DNA of 64,000 nt, from positions 40,073,608-40,137,607 of the forward strand of contig JAVIAB010000139.1 in the NCBI GenBank assembly GCA_032433765.1. Reading direction: 5' to 3'. The notes below the pieces were generated by a model. It saw nothing but the letters and a program-made list of their open reading frames with translations. It was not told the origin of the DNA and made no database searches. This stretch comes from Megaustenia siamemsis. Taxonomy: Eukaryota; Mollusca; Gastropoda; Stylommatophora; Ariophantidae. Each line of letters begins with the position of its first letter. The first letter of the stretch is position 1. Positions 61,001 through 62,391 of the stretch are shown in pieces. Position numbers and translations under genes: made by a program.

Positions 61001-62391
61001 AAACAATAGAACACATATATGTATAGAAGCATTACTGATAAAGTTCCTCACTTTGGAGAAAAACATCTACTGAGCTATACTGTAGTTTTATGTCAGATAT
61101 GATTGATCATGAGAGATCTGTATGAAGGATGACAGAACAGAAATCCAAAATGTGTCTGTACAATGGAGGGAGCCGGTAGTGGAGTGTTATGCACACTCCT
61201 TTAAGGTATGGTGACAGCTTTACAAAAAAGGAGCACAATAGAATACTTACATTTTGGCCTACAGGCATCCTTCTTCAGAGAACGAGAACAACGACAACAC
61301 ACAATGAGGCGCAGATAAATATTACTACATCTAGGATTATTGGGACTGGTAAATTAAGGAGACATAATTGGAGGGATAAGAGATGAGATGAAGTAATGAG
61401 AGAGAAATATGTGCTGCATGTTAGGCAATAGGTGAAATGTGGAGATATGAAAGTATAAGTGTATATATAGAAATGATAATATGTAAAAATGAGACTTAGC
61501 TTGAAGGCAGAATCTGTCTGCTCACCATGAGAAATGTCTATCGAATGTTGGAGGAAGGGCCTCCTGGCTGATCAGTCACAAGGTTAGGTCACGGGTGTGA
61601 CACAGCCAGGCATGACACAGGTAAAAACTGAGGGTTCTTGAGGGTGTAAAAGTAAACAGACTGAGCTGACATATCCCCGGTACCCTAGCGATGAGTCGGA
61701 TGAAGTGAGGGACAGGTACTGACTGATAAGAGATACTGGAAGTGTGAAAACAGGCGAGCCAGTCAGACATTTACTGTGAGCTGGTGACTGGCATGCTACC
61801 TGTTGGCTGACCTGCTATCTGTTTTATAAGGATGCCTGATTGCACAATATAAAGTGGTTTAAAGCATCTGTAAAATTCTGATAACAAGTGCCAGAGATAC
61901 ACAGAATTAATGCACAGTAATGAAGGGCATGAAATTGCAGACAAAAAGATCATATGACAAGAAAAAAGAAACTGCAAAGATGAAAGACACTGCAAAAAGA
62001 TCAGTCTCATTATCAAAGTATATCTGTTCTTTGTGTGTATTTCTGACGTTCTGGAATAGACCCATCTAATCATAGTATATAGTATCTTCACTCTATTGAG
62101 TGATCTTTTTTTAACACATTGATTTATATCTGCAGAAAGAAAGCTTAATAATATTAATATTATTGTTATTATTATTGATATACATATGTTTGTCTTTTTT
62201 ATCTGTGGTAAGATTTATCCAAGATGGATCTCATTTTGTGAAAGCTCTCAGCATGACCTCTGTTCAAGTTGTTGGCTACACCTGCCAGGCTCGCCTTCCC
62301 TTCTTGTCATCAAGACTGAGCCCAGCACCACGGCAGGAGTTCAATAATCACAGCAAGCAGTTGGAACAGGCCCCTCTTTCAATGTCTGCTG
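3758..62391 (+). CDS. AGL: Glycogen debranching enzyme, 19 exons, 3' part outside window
   Basis: AGL is a cytosolic bifunctional enzyme of glycogen breakdown. Its N-terminal GH13-type 4-alpha-glucanotransferase moves a maltotriosyl unit from a branch, and its C-terminal amylo-alpha-1,6-glucosidase removes the remaining branch glucose. Here 19 exons encode about 1,090 residues; family members are about 1,530, so roughly 440 C-terminal residues lie past position 64000. Order of motifs: LYRLEKG start (exon 1), LVYNHTA (exon 5), [11 protein letters not shown] with the nucleophile Asp (37222-37224, near residue 534), AELFTGSE with the acid/base Glu (40078-40080), QTHDNES with the third Asp (41190-41192). 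Spacing matches human Asp526/Glu555/Asp627 closely. All introns have plausible GT-AG ends, but the frame is broken in exon 1, at junction 15/16 and probably at 16/17 (see findings). A long, intron-rich gene with intact catalytic residues argues against a pseudogene. Confidence 0.95.
4068..4912 (+). repeat. GT-rich minisatellite with embedded LINE-derived block
   Basis: About 30-base units of the form GTGGGAGTGTTGTTGTGTATAAGTGTGGTT, with shorter variants, fill the region. The + strand almost lacks C in the units. Three copies of a 55-60 base block beginning GAATATTTTCCTGTTGCAACA interrupt it, at about 4152-4208, 4343-4400 and 4549-4606, making a higher-order period of about 190-206 bases. A further copy of the block stands alone at 8004-8057 inside a LINE relic. 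Long open frames across the array are low-complexity artefacts. Confidence 0.95.
4957..5500 (+). mobile_element. Old SINE-2 copy split by a SINE-3 insertion
   Basis: The tRNA-like head of SINE-2 is at 4957-5017 (GGTAGTTCGGTGATTAGTGAACTAG). Diverged SINE-2 body resumes at about 5331, with GGTCTGGTATGATGTTGACCACATCA near 5378-5403. Between them lies a reverse-strand SINE-3 (about 5018-5330). Confidence 0.7.
5018..5330 (-). mobile_element. SINE-3 (tRNA-derived) inserted in SINE-2
   Basis: On the - strand the element begins GGGGGCCTCAGTAGCCTAG and carries A- and B-box-like pol III promoter segments. It ends in a tail of TTTACC-type repeats (AGTAAAGGTAAAG on the + strand at 5018). It is flanked by GTTTTGATA on the left and GGTTTGATA on the right, a near-perfect target-site duplication. 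A second full copy is at 11196-11537. Confidence 0.85.
5782..6042 (+). mobile_element. SINE-2 (tRNA-derived), full length
   Basis: The head has an A-box-like TAGCTCAGTGGTTAG and a B box GGTTCGATCCC, followed by a body with GGGTACCAGATTTTTTTATGGG, GACCACATTACCC and CACTAACACCATATTCCC, and a TTTAC tail. Perfect 13-base target-site duplications ATATTTTGACCAA flank it at 5769-5781 and 6043-6055. Confidence 0.95.
6174..6511 (+). repeat. 168-bp tandem duplication
   Basis: Two directly adjacent copies (about 6174-6342 and 6343-6511), differing at one or two positions near the A run before TAGAGATCAC. This is a recent duplication inside intron 1. Confidence 0.9.
6836..6991 (+). repeat. Tandem repeat of about 55 bp, three copies
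   Basis: Units contain TTTTAAGTCATCTTTATTACT and AATTCTTGCATTTGATTTTTC. The third copy has CAGG in place of TAAG. It ends about 50 bases upstream of AGL exon 2. Confidence 0.85.
7042..7261 (+). CDS. AGL: AGL exon 2
   Basis: Acceptor TTTTGTAG at 7034-7041, donor GTATCT at 7262; phase 1 in, phase 2 out. It encodes [19 protein letters not shown] and then [15 protein letters not shown], the N-terminal beta-sandwich-like segment that precedes the transferase barrel. It matches human LQFRLGPTLQGKAVTVY in position and the later SGSFQYYF as AGSFNYFF. Confidence 0.95.
7370..8830 (-). mobile_element. LINE RNase H and C-terminal relic
   Basis: On the - strand, broken pieces read [13 protein letters not shown] (RNase H-like, near 7895), ADKLAKGGGK (near 7740) and a terminal cysteine segment [16 protein letters not shown] (near 7500). 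This is the order seen at the end of ORF2 in RNase H-bearing non-LTR retrotransposons. Stops and frameshifts show decay. The block GAATATTTTCCTGTTGCAACA at 8004-8057, shared with the 4068-4912 minisatellite, is part of this relic. Confidence 0.65.
9004..9163 (+). CDS. AGL: AGL exon 3
   Basis: Acceptor TTTGCAG at 8997-9003, donor GTAAGT at 9164; phase 2 in, phase 0 out. It encodes [14 protein letters not shown] and [14 protein letters not shown], matching human GGGYIVVDPILRVG and KCLGPFDEWESRLR. Confidence 0.96.
9225..9950 (+). repeat. 31-bp minisatellite, 24 copies
   Basis: Unit ATTTCAGTAACATGGATCTAGTAGTCTCTAC, highly homogeneous, with a few variants (ATAG, ATCG, CGTTTCAG). It begins 62 bases after the exon 3 donor. 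Every unit carries TTTCAG, which looks like the end of a 3' splice site. Confidence 0.97.
9951..10499. other. Intron 3 stretch without recognised feature
   Basis: AT-rich, with several A and T runs. No coding or repeat signal was recognised. Confidence 0.4.
10671..11094 (+). repeat. Dispersed repeat of about 420 bp, copy 1
   Basis: It starts GGACTTCCTGTCAATATGGTGG and ends near CCTTCGACTAACCATAAC. It shares most of its length with 14174-14592, including CCTCATATTCCAAGTCCGGCTT and GAAGGACAGTTCAGCTG. TACATAA occurs on both sides and may be a target-site duplication. No protein is evident; it could be a LINE 5' region or a non-autonomous element. Confidence 0.75.
11196..11537 (+). mobile_element. 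SINE-3 (tRNA-derived), full length
   Basis: The head reads GCCTCGGTAGCCTAGTTGGG with a B box GTGTTCGATTCCC at about 11260-11272. The body includes GGGTACCAGGGTATTACCCTGGG and CTGGATAGGCGGCCGAGCAC, and a second B-box-like GGTTCAAGTCTCG precedes the TTTACC-repeat tail. It is the mate of the reverse copy at 5018-5330. Confidence 0.88.
11753..11935 (+). CDS. AGL: AGL exon 4
   Basis: Acceptor TTACCCTAG at 11744-11752, donor GTAAGT at 11936; phase 0 on both sides, 61 codons. It encodes [19 protein letters not shown] and later [15 protein letters not shown], the start of the GH13-like (beta/alpha)8 barrel. The human counterpart is [19 protein letters not shown]. Confidence 0.97.
12259..12455 (-). 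mobile_element. 5'-truncated LINE 3' end, family D
   Basis: The - strand reads [20 protein letters not shown], then [18 protein letters not shown] and EDLCSTGS followed by a stop, the typical end of a LINE ORF2. The host sequence AATTTCCTACTT appears on both sides, a target-site duplication inside the TTAA element. Relatives are at about 13975-14150 (-), 28185-28325 (+), 28985-29140 (+) and 30490-30540 (-). Confidence 0.85.
12815..13145 (+). mobile_element. LINE 3' end, family C relic
   Basis: It matches the complement of the longer family C element at 48062-49172: AATGAGATAGAGTTGCTTGCAC with AGAACAGAGACAAATGGCG, the end of the reverse-transcriptase ORF, then the 3' UTR motif CGAAAGGTCAATAG. 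A short internal duplication of AACATTGATGAGA is visible near 12897-12922. Confidence 0.75.
13600..13905. mobile_element. Composite SINE-2 pieces in opposite orientations
   Basis: SINE-2 body and tail on the + strand (ACCACATCATCCTAAAATGTG to TTTACTTT, about 13660-13800) is followed by a SINE-2 head on the - strand (complement of AGCTCAGTGGTTAGGGG, about 13808-13905). Confidence 0.6.
13975..14150 (-). mobile_element. LINE 3' end, family D relic
   Basis: The complement shows the same terminal block as 12259-12455 (GTGGAGTATAGGTCTTCAACA on the + strand), more diverged and with stops. Confidence 0.7.
14174..14592 (+). repeat. Dispersed repeat of about 420 bp, copy 2
   Basis: Second copy of the element at 10671-11094, starting GGACTTCCGGTCAATGTGGTGG. 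Confidence 0.75.
14605..15003 (-). mobile_element. LINE-derived repeat, left arm of a 5-kb inverted pair
   Basis: This is the near-exact reverse complement of 19556-19948. On the - strand it encodes a decayed reverse-transcriptase segment ([10 protein letters not shown] near 14775-14805). Both copies share the same internal junction near the motif GTTTTGTCAAATCAGTCC, so the composite existed before it was duplicated. Confidence 0.8.
15123..15149 (+). repeat. Poly(C) tract, 27 bases
   Basis: Uninterrupted C homopolymer in intron 4. Its true length is uncertain in any assembly. Confidence 0.9.
15440..15655 (+). mobile_element. LINE 3' end, family B
   Basis: It reads [17 protein letters not shown] and [16 protein letters not shown], then shifts frame, and ends GGTATGGCACATGATGACG. 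It is closely related to 47506-47884, which preserves the frame. A 5'-truncated insertion. Confidence 0.85.
15979..16197 (+). CDS. AGL: AGL exon 5, GH13 motif I
   Basis: Acceptor TTTTGTCAG at 15970-15978, donor GTATGT at 16198; phase 0 on both sides, 73 codons. It encodes [20 protein letters not shown] and [13 protein letters not shown], matching human [20 protein letters not shown] and [21 protein letters not shown] is the first conserved motif of the transferase barrel. Confidence 0.97.
16215..16625 (+). repeat. 34-bp minisatellite, about 12 copies
   Basis: Unit ACTATACTCAGACAAGATCCTTTGTACCATCATG with C/T alternation in CTCAG/CTTAG. It begins about 18 bases after the exon 5 donor. Confidence 0.96.
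17045..17345 (-). mobile_element. LINE RNase H domain relic
   Basis: The - strand reads [13 protein letters not shown] near 17155-17195, the conserved RNase H motif of RNase H-bearing LINEs, followed by degraded sequence. Stops are frequent. Confidence 0.65.
17771..18099 (-). mobile_element. SINE-1 (tRNA-derived), full length
   Basis: On the - strand the head reads GGACTGGTTGGTCTCGAGGC with a B box GGGTTCAAATC. The body includes TCATCGACGG and AGTCTCTAGGGACTTCG, and the tail is A-rich. Flanks ATACAGATTGT (17760-17770) and ATAAAGATTGT (18100-18110) form an 11-base target-site duplication with one mismatch. A second copy is at 33309-33604. Confidence 0.88.
18190..18560 (+). repeat. Old dispersed repeat, uninterrupted copy
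   Basis: This corresponds to the interrupted copy at 10500-11640 and shows the state of that site before its two insertions. Confidence 0.55.
18688..18796 (+). CDS. AGL: AGL exon 6
   Basis: Acceptor ATCCCTCAG at 18679-18687, donor GTAACT at 18797; phase 0 in, phase 1 out. It encodes [20 protein letters not shown] and [13 protein letters not shown], matching human RKIIWEDIFPKLKLWEFF and VNKAVEQFRRLL. Confidence 0.92.
19060..19312 (+). mobile_element. LINE 3' end, family B
   Basis: The frame from about 19060 reads [15 protein letters not shown] and then [20 protein letters not shown], and ends YASRPGT with a stop, followed by GATGATGATGA, the family's 3' tail. Confidence 0.85.
19556..19948 (+). 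mobile_element. LINE-derived repeat, right arm of the inverted pair
   Basis: Reverse complement of 14605-15003. On the + strand it reads [20 protein letters not shown] at about 19748-19807, a reverse-transcriptase C-terminal segment. Confidence 0.8.
20790..21190 (-). mobile_element. LINE 3' end, family C relic
   Basis: + strand strings such as CTCTGTTCTGTGCAAGCA, TCTCATTGAGGGAGCTGATTC, CTTCTCATCACATGTCCAAC and TATTGACCTTTTGAGCC match the 3' half of the family C element at 48062-49172. It ends about 150 bases before AGL exon 7. Confidence 0.8.
21341..21464 (+). CDS. AGL: AGL exon 7
   Basis: Acceptor CTAACTCAG ending at 21340, donor GTATGT at 21465; phase 1 in, phase 2 out. It encodes [19 protein letters not shown], matching human HLTIIQDPEYRRFGCTVDM. 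Confidence 0.95.
21465..22830. other. Start of the 10.9-kb intron 7, nothing recognised
   Basis: AT-rich DNA with many A and T runs. No gene or known element was recognised. Confidence 0.5.
22835..23660 (+). mobile_element. LINE reverse-transcriptase relic, family RT-1
   Basis: It contains [19 protein letters not shown] near 22840-22895, [13 protein letters not shown] (the Y/FADD-type site, here FGDD) near 22937-22975, then [15 protein letters not shown] and [20 protein letters not shown]. Stops and a deletion break the frame. It is more complete than the copy at 1943-2560, and the two share the C-terminal order. Confidence 0.88.
24100..24610 (+). mobile_element. Mariner-family transposase relic
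   Basis: N-terminal-like pieces read AETFIQDNQ, then [17 protein letters not shown] at about 24205-24255. After a large internal deletion come [12 protein letters not shown] (near 24355-24395), [16 protein letters not shown] (near 24456-24503) and [13 protein letters not shown], the order seen in mariner transposases. A (GAT)n expansion lies at 24441-24459 inside the relic. Stops show it is dead. Confidence 0.75.
24620..25540. other. Intron 7 stretch without recognised gene
   Basis: AT-rich. A fragment resembling the SINE-2 3' part (TGGGGAGTATGGTGTTAGTACCG) lies near 25388-25410; otherwise nothing was recognised. Confidence 0.4.
25560..25960 (-). mobile_element. LINE 3' half, family C, diverged
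   Basis: + strand blocks matching the family C element include TTTTTCTCATTTGAGGGCTTGC, ATTGCCATTTCTCTGATCTC, TTGAATTCATTATG and the region before TTGTTTTCAAATGC. Strongly decayed. Confidence 0.6.
25961..26980. other. Intron 7 stretch without recognised feature
   Basis: AT-rich. I see no coding region or repeat shared with the window. Confidence 0.4.
26990..27175 (-). mobile_element. SINE-2-related relic
   Basis: The complement carries GGTTGGGTTCAGTCCTG (B box region), CTTCTAGGTTCACCCAG and a body end with CACTAACACTGCACTTC. Diverged; the A-box region is hard to see. Confidence 0.6.
27176..28080. other. Intron 7 stretch without recognised gene
   Basis: It contains a T run near 27434-27453 and a short SINE-2 3' fragment near 27880-27935. 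An imperfect inverted pair around 27970-28022 (TTTGATAACTTTATCTGATTATAG and its complement) could form a hairpin. Confidence 0.4.
28185..28325 (+). mobile_element. LINE 3' end, family D
   Basis: Across frames it reads [32 protein letters not shown] and a stop, equivalent to 12259-12455. Confidence 0.75.
28330..28980. other. Intron 7 stretch without recognised feature
   Basis: Nothing recognised. Confidence 0.4.
28985..29140 (+). mobile_element. Diverged LINE 3' end, family D
   Basis: GATGAAGAAGATAAGGAAGAC, then AAAATGTTTATTGAAGCAT and CGACAAGGAGCAT, parallel the end of family D at 28210-28315. Confidence 0.5.
29480..29660 (+). mobile_element. Diverged LINE 3' end, family B
   Basis: The end reads [15 protein letters not shown] with a stop, then a degraded GAT-like tail, comparable with [13 protein letters not shown] at 47835-47873. 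Confidence 0.55.
29665..32386. other. End of intron 7, mostly without recognised features
   Basis: A short family D LINE end lies at about 30490-30540 (-). Repeat-like sequence at about 30180-30310 (GAGACTGGAATCCTACTCTGA and CGAGTCTTGATCGC) recurs near 50305-50340 and 51470-51560. A (GA)n run is at 30303-30318. The rest is AT-rich with nothing recognised, up to the acceptor of exon 8. Confidence 0.45.
32387..32599 (+). CDS. AGL: AGL exon 8
   Basis: Acceptor TTTCCAG ending at 32386, donor GTATAT at 32600; phase 2 in and out. It encodes [17 protein letters not shown] and [20 protein letters not shown], matching the human stretch around NCLLGNVFYERLAGHGP. It lies in the barrel insertion before the catalytic nucleophile and is among the less conserved parts. 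Confidence 0.93.
32600..33150. other. Intron 8 start, nothing recognised
   Basis: AT-rich intron sequence with no recognised gene. GATTGGCTGGTTATTGATC near 33012-33030 resembles 60541-60560, a short shared repeat. Confidence 0.4.
33155..34370 (+). mobile_element. LINE reverse-transcriptase relic, family RT-2
   Basis: It reads [19 protein letters not shown] near 33185-33240 (the FxDYxKAFD motif of reverse transcriptase). After a SINE-1 insertion come [12 protein letters not shown] near 33635-33670 (catalytic YADD) and an open stretch 33733-34116 with [33 protein letters not shown] and RRIGRIRWK. Part of the reverse-transcriptase core is missing at the SINE insertion. The same family, nested with other insertions, is at 46970-50040. 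Confidence 0.9.
33309..33604 (-). mobile_element. SINE-1 (tRNA-derived) within the LINE
   Basis: Same structure as 17771-18099, with B box GGGTTCAAATCCC on the - strand. It replaces a segment of the reverse-transcriptase gene, so the insertion was accompanied or followed by a deletion; no clear target-site duplication. Confidence 0.85.
34561..34697 (+). CDS. AGL: AGL exon 9
   Basis: Acceptor GGTATTGCAG ending at 34560, donor GTTTGT at 34698; phase 2 in, phase 1 out. It encodes [10 protein letters not shown] and [19 protein letters not shown], nearly identical to human [19 protein letters not shown]. Confidence 0.97.
34755..36250 (-). mobile_element. LINE ORF2 relic: AP endonuclease and start of reverse transcriptase, family F
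   Basis: On the - strand the element starts near 36245 with [12 protein letters not shown], the usual beginning of the LINE endonuclease. It continues at 36027-35641 with [20 protein letters not shown], where GDxNAxIG is the endonuclease active-site motif. Next, 35595-35254 has DFIIVRRQ and CDTDHALV (the SDH-type motif as TDH). Then 35114-34769 has [20 protein letters not shown], the start of the reverse-transcriptase domain. It ends there, so the catalytic YADD part is absent. Stops and frameshifts separate the pieces. Confidence 0.9.
36251..37069. other. Rest of intron 9
   Basis: Sequence just upstream of the reverse-strand LINE (36250-36900) may be its 5' UTR or flank. No coding motif is visible. 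Confidence 0.35.
37070..37257 (+). CDS. AGL: AGL exon 10, catalytic nucleophile
   Basis: The acceptor is CTAACAAAG ending at 37069 (an AAG acceptor with a weak pyrimidine tract), donor GTATAT at 37258; phase 1 in, phase 0 out. It encodes [20 protein letters not shown] and [18 protein letters not shown]. The Asp of RLDN (37222-37224) corresponds to the transferase nucleophile (human Asp526). Confidence 0.98.
37387..37697. mobile_element. MITE with TTAA-type ends, about 310 bp
   Basis: Left TTGACTCTTTCTGTATA and right TGTACGGAAAGAGTTAA are inverted repeats with about 14 of 17 positions matching. The interior (AATTGAACAAGG, TTCACCAATACCAAGATG) matches the longer element at 11990-13497, so this looks like its deletion derivative. 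Confidence 0.7.
37841..37915 (+). other. tRNA-like fragment
   Basis: A B-box-like AGGTTCAAATCTCG sits at about 37880-37893, but no cloverleaf with paired anticodon stem can be drawn. Probably a SINE head remnant. Confidence 0.25.
37930..38575 (+). repeat. 71-bp minisatellite, 9 copies
   Basis: The units run from TTTTTCTTGGCTTAATTCTTTCAGG through AAGGATTTTAACAATGCAATG to AGAGATTTCAGAGACACAA and are almost identical. Each includes the left-end sequence of the TTAA-type element, and the last copy runs directly into the element's interior at 38576. Confidence 0.97.
37946..39240 (+). mobile_element. TTAA-type element carrying the 71-bp array and a SINE-2
   Basis: After the array, 38576-38792 and 39061-39230 match the interior of 11990-13497 (ACCTTATTGTTTTAAATATC, ATTGAACAAGGAATTAGATT, CTTACCATCATA, GAAAGTTTTGTT). 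It is truncated near 39240, where an RT-1 relic begins. Confidence 0.6.
38793..39047 (-). mobile_element. SINE-2 (tRNA-derived), full length
   Basis: The complement has AGCTCAGTGGTTAGTGAACT and GGGTAGGGATCGAAC, the SINE-2 body and the TTTAC tail. Perfect 13-base duplications AATTGCCAACTTA lie at 38780-38792 and 39048-39060. Confidence 0.93.
39250..39780 (-). mobile_element. LINE reverse-transcriptase relic, family RT-1
   Basis: The complement contains the family RT-1 order: a decayed EFKYFK start near 39760, [12 protein letters not shown] near 39610, [10 protein letters not shown] near 39510 and the C-terminal RRAK-like end near 39320. Confidence 0.7.
40027..40150 (+). CDS. AGL: AGL exon 11, acid/base glutamate
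   Basis: Acceptor TATTTCAG ending at 40026, donor GTATGA at 40151; phase 0 in, phase 1 out. It encodes [20 protein letters not shown] and [19 protein letters not shown]. The Glu at 40078-40080 corresponds to human Glu555. Confidence 0.98.
40165..40550 (+). repeat. Degenerate tandem repeat around ATGAGGTAGAAGTT
   Basis: About ten irregular units of 28-40 bases, such as GAGGTAGAAGTTAAAAAATAT and AAGACATGAGGTAGAAGTTC. It begins about 15 bases after the exon 11 donor. Confidence 0.9.
40551..41046. other. Intron 11 remainder
   Basis: AT-rich, nothing recognised. Confidence 0.4.
41047..41312 (+). CDS. AGL: AGL exon 12, third catalytic aspartate
   Basis: Acceptor TTTTTTGCAG ending at 41046, donor GTGAGT at 41313; phase 1 in, phase 0 out. 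It encodes [18 protein letters not shown] and [20 protein letters not shown], matching human [18 protein letters not shown] and [20 protein letters not shown]. Asp at 41190-41192 corresponds to human Asp627. Confidence 0.98.
41313..43056. other. Intron 12, possible LTR-like or retrocopy segment
   Basis: 41640-42340 differs from surrounding AT-rich DNA: GC-richer, with a (CTCA)n run near 41980-41998 and several AATAAA signals (42244, 42300). It could be a solo LTR or an mRNA-derived insertion, but no ends or protein motifs were found. The rest is unremarkable. Confidence 0.3.
43057..43209 (+). CDS. AGL: AGL exon 13
   Basis: Acceptor CTCTATTTTAG ending at 43056, donor GTGAGA at 43210; phase 0 on both sides, 51 codons. 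It encodes [13 protein letters not shown] and [20 protein letters not shown], matching human ISVVSEERFYTKW and [20 protein letters not shown]. Confidence 0.97.
43210..43857. other. Intron 13
   Basis: AT-rich. 43560-43850 is a pyrimidine-rich stretch with recurring ATTTTCTCT/TTATTAATTTTC motifs. No other feature. Confidence 0.4.
43858..44008 (+). CDS. AGL: AGL exon 14
   Basis: Acceptor ATTTTCTAG ending at 43857, donor GTAAGA at 44009; phase 0 in, phase 1 out. It encodes [18 protein letters not shown] and [14 protein letters not shown], matching human VYVDQVDEDIVAVTRHSP and QSVVAVSRTAFRNP. Confidence 0.97.
44225..44490 (-). mobile_element. SINE-2b relic (SINE-2 body, other tRNA-like head)
   Basis: The complement reads TGGTGACTGAGTGGTTAGTG and CCTGGGTTTGATTAAC, then a SINE-2-like body ending with CACTAACACCATTTTCCC. 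The head differs from the standard SINE-2 head and resembles the one at 59975. Confidence 0.6.
44698..45112 (+). repeat. Pyrimidine-rich degenerate tandem repeat
   Basis: Units of about 40-44 bases built on TACTTGTTGCACTCTTCACTTCTGTCTC, about nine copies. Three long open frames cross it, but their composition is that of the repeat. Confidence 0.9.
45300..46215 (+). mobile_element. LINE reverse-transcriptase relic, family E
   Basis: It reads [20 protein letters not shown] near 45346-45405 and [19 protein letters not shown] near 45444-45500, where the catalytic site appears as FTDD. Later decayed pieces include [15 protein letters not shown] near 46000-46045. Many stops. Confidence 0.85.
46353..46578 (+). 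CDS. AGL: AGL exon 15
   Basis: Acceptor TTTTAAACAG ending at 46352; phase 1 in. It encodes [12 protein letters not shown] and ends [15 protein letters not shown], matching human GKIEEVVLEART and IEFENLSPGSVIIFR. The donor is GTAAGC at 46579, which leaves phase 2 (ATC AA), while exon 16 needs phase 0. One more G (AAG GTAAGC) would restore both the consensus donor and the frame. Confidence 0.93.
47283..48033 (+). repeat. Dispersed repeat of unknown class inside the RT-2 LINE
   Basis: 47283-47505 and 47885-48033 are two halves interrupted by a family B LINE. The element shares CTTGGTACTCAAAAATG, AAGTCAAATGTGTTGG, CACAAATATCACA and TGGGTGAACACAAACAAG with 59345-59610, so it is a genuine dispersed element. 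No coding signal. Confidence 0.65.
47506..47884 (+). mobile_element. LINE 3' end, family B, best preserved copy
   Basis: An uninterrupted frame reads [40 protein letters not shown] and [13 protein letters not shown] with a stop, followed by a GATGATGATGA tail. GAAGTCAAATG flanks it on both sides (about 47494-47504 and 47885-47895), a target-site duplication. A 5'-truncated, relatively young insertion. Confidence 0.92.
48062..49172 (-). mobile_element. LINE family C, 5'-truncated, relatively young
   Basis: On the - strand 49118-48630 reads [38 protein letters not shown] (catalytic FADD) and [20 protein letters not shown]. 48627-48160 continues in another frame with [54 protein letters not shown] and [13 protein letters not shown] single frameshift near 48630 separates them. 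ATACCTGTATT flanks it at about 48051-48061 and 49173-49183 as a target-site duplication. Confidence 0.93.
49467..49728 (-). mobile_element. LINE 3' end, family B
   Basis: Reverse orientation: the tail TCATCATCATC is at 49469, and the complement encodes the terminal RPGT-stop block also seen at 19060-19312. ATGAAAAATA and ATGAAAGATA flank it as a 10-base duplication of the RT-2 host sequence. Confidence 0.88.
50041..52604. other. Rest of intron 15, no gene recognised
   Basis: An AT dinucleotide run is at 50341-50355. Sequence near 50305-50340 and 51470-51560 recurs at 30180-30310. A hydrophobic open stretch on the - strand at 50901-50548 has no motif I recognise and lies in repeat-like DNA. 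The pyrimidine tract before exon 16 is at 52587-52597. Confidence 0.4.
52605..52874 (+). CDS. AGL: AGL exon 16
   Basis: Acceptor TTTTAAAACAG ending at 52604; phase 0 in. It encodes [36 protein letters not shown] and [15 protein letters not shown], matching human LASRLTLAELNQILYR and YDIPNWSALKYAGLQ. The best donor, GTAGGT at 52875, leaves phase 0 but exon 17 needs phase 1. A weaker donor, GTTGTT at 52879, would keep the frame and add one Val. Confidence 0.94.
52883..54326. other. Intron 16, first part
   Basis: AT-rich. An imperfect inverted pair around 54140-54172 (ACCGCTGTTTATATAATAATAG and its near complement) could form a hairpin. No other feature. Confidence 0.4.
54327..54840 (+). repeat. 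40-bp minisatellite, about 13 copies
   Basis: The units join TATTCTGGTTATATAACTTC and CAGTTTTGTATGTTTTCTCT, more diverged at the left end and homogeneous at the right. It runs to within about 24 bases of exon 17 and merges with its pyrimidine tract. Confidence 0.96.
54864..54997 (+). CDS. AGL: AGL exon 17
   Basis: Acceptor ATTTCATAG ending at 54863, donor GTAAGT at 54998; phase 1 in, phase 0 out. It encodes [20 protein letters not shown] and [16 protein letters not shown], matching human [20 protein letters not shown] and NLRSGDWMIDYVSNRL. Confidence 0.97.
55058..55087 (+). repeat. Poly(C) tract, 30 bases
   Basis: C homopolymer 60 bases after the exon 17 donor. Its length is uncertain. Confidence 0.9.
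55088..56084. other. Intron 17, first part
   Basis: AT-rich, nothing recognised. Confidence 0.4.
56085..56570 (+). mobile_element. LINE reverse-transcriptase relic, family RT-1
   Basis: An open frame at 56109-56396 reads [20 protein letters not shown] and [20 protein letters not shown], then [16 protein letters not shown]; after a frame change comes [18 protein letters not shown]. Best preserved C-terminus of the family in this window. Confidence 0.88.
56571..57140. other. Intron 17, middle
   Basis: Nothing recognised apart from A/T runs. Confidence 0.35.
57141..57378 (+). mobile_element. SINE-2 (tRNA-derived), 5'-truncated
   Basis: It begins within the head at GGACTACAAAGGACAAGGG, contains the B box GGTTCGATCCC and the complete body, and ends with a TTTAC tail. 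Confidence 0.9.
57379..58090. other. Intron 17, last part
   Basis: No recognised element. The acceptor of exon 18 follows a strong T tract. Confidence 0.4.
58091..58224 (+). CDS. AGL: AGL exon 18
   Basis: Acceptor GATTTTTTCAG ending at 58090, donor GTAAGT at 58225; phase 0 in, phase 2 out. It encodes [19 protein letters not shown] and [19 protein letters not shown], matching human VGKWLQAMFFYLKQIPRYL and PCYFDAILIGAYTTLLDTA. Confidence 0.97.
58378..58440 (+). repeat. 22-bp tandem repeat, three copies
   Basis: Units of the form ACAGAAGGGCAATAAGCTTT, immediately upstream of the 64-bp array. Confidence 0.85.
58441..59341 (+). repeat. 64-bp minisatellite, about 14 copies
   Basis: The units join GCAACTCCAGTTAAACACCA, GAGGCATCCAACAACAGTAG and TGAAAGTTGTCA. 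The array ends directly in the dispersed repeat at 59342-59610; part of the unit (CAGCAACAG...AGTTGTCAG) resembles the start of the related element at 47283. Confidence 0.96.
59342..59610 (+). repeat. Dispersed repeat, second copy of the 47283-48033 element
   Basis: It shares GGTACTCAAAAAT, AAAGTCAGATGTGTTG, AAATATCACAATT and GGTTGAACACAAACAA with that element and lacks the family B LINE inserted there. Confidence 0.65.
59670..59932 (+). mobile_element. SINE-2 (tRNA-derived), full length
   Basis: The head GGAGCCGCGATAGCTCCGTGG has a B box GGTTCGATCCC, then the complete body and tail. Perfect 13-base duplications ATAAATATTTTTA lie at 59657-59669 and 59933-59945. Confidence 0.94.
59975..60200 (+). 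mobile_element. SINE-2b relic (other tRNA-like head)
   Basis: The head AGCAATGGCTGAGTG and GGATCAGTTCCCA differs from SINE-2. The following body keeps GGATTCATCC, GGTGGTCTGATGTTATACCA and AAAATATGGGCAC, equivalents of SINE-2 body segments. Confidence 0.6.
60210..60420 (+). mobile_element. LINE C-terminal cysteine segment relic
   Basis: It reads [17 protein letters not shown] and then [20 protein letters not shown], the pattern of the terminal zinc-knuckle-like segment after RNase H in RNase H-bearing LINEs. Confidence 0.55.
60421..62212. other. Intron 18, remainder
   Basis: Mostly unremarkable. 61190-61300 contains CATTTTGGCCTACAGGCATCC and TTCTTCAGAGAACGAG, a composition seen at ends of some repeats, but no second copy is present here, so no element is called. 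Confidence 0.35.
62213..62391 (+). CDS. AGL: AGL exon 19, last exon in window
   Basis: The acceptor is GTGGTAAG ending at 62212 (AAG type), donor GTATGG at 62392; phase 2 in, phase 1 out. It encodes [20 protein letters not shown] and [11 protein letters not shown], matching human [20 protein letters not shown] and the stretch up to SLAAG. The next family residues (LPHFSSGIFRCWGRDTF) start the glucosidase domain and are not in the window. Confidence 0.95.
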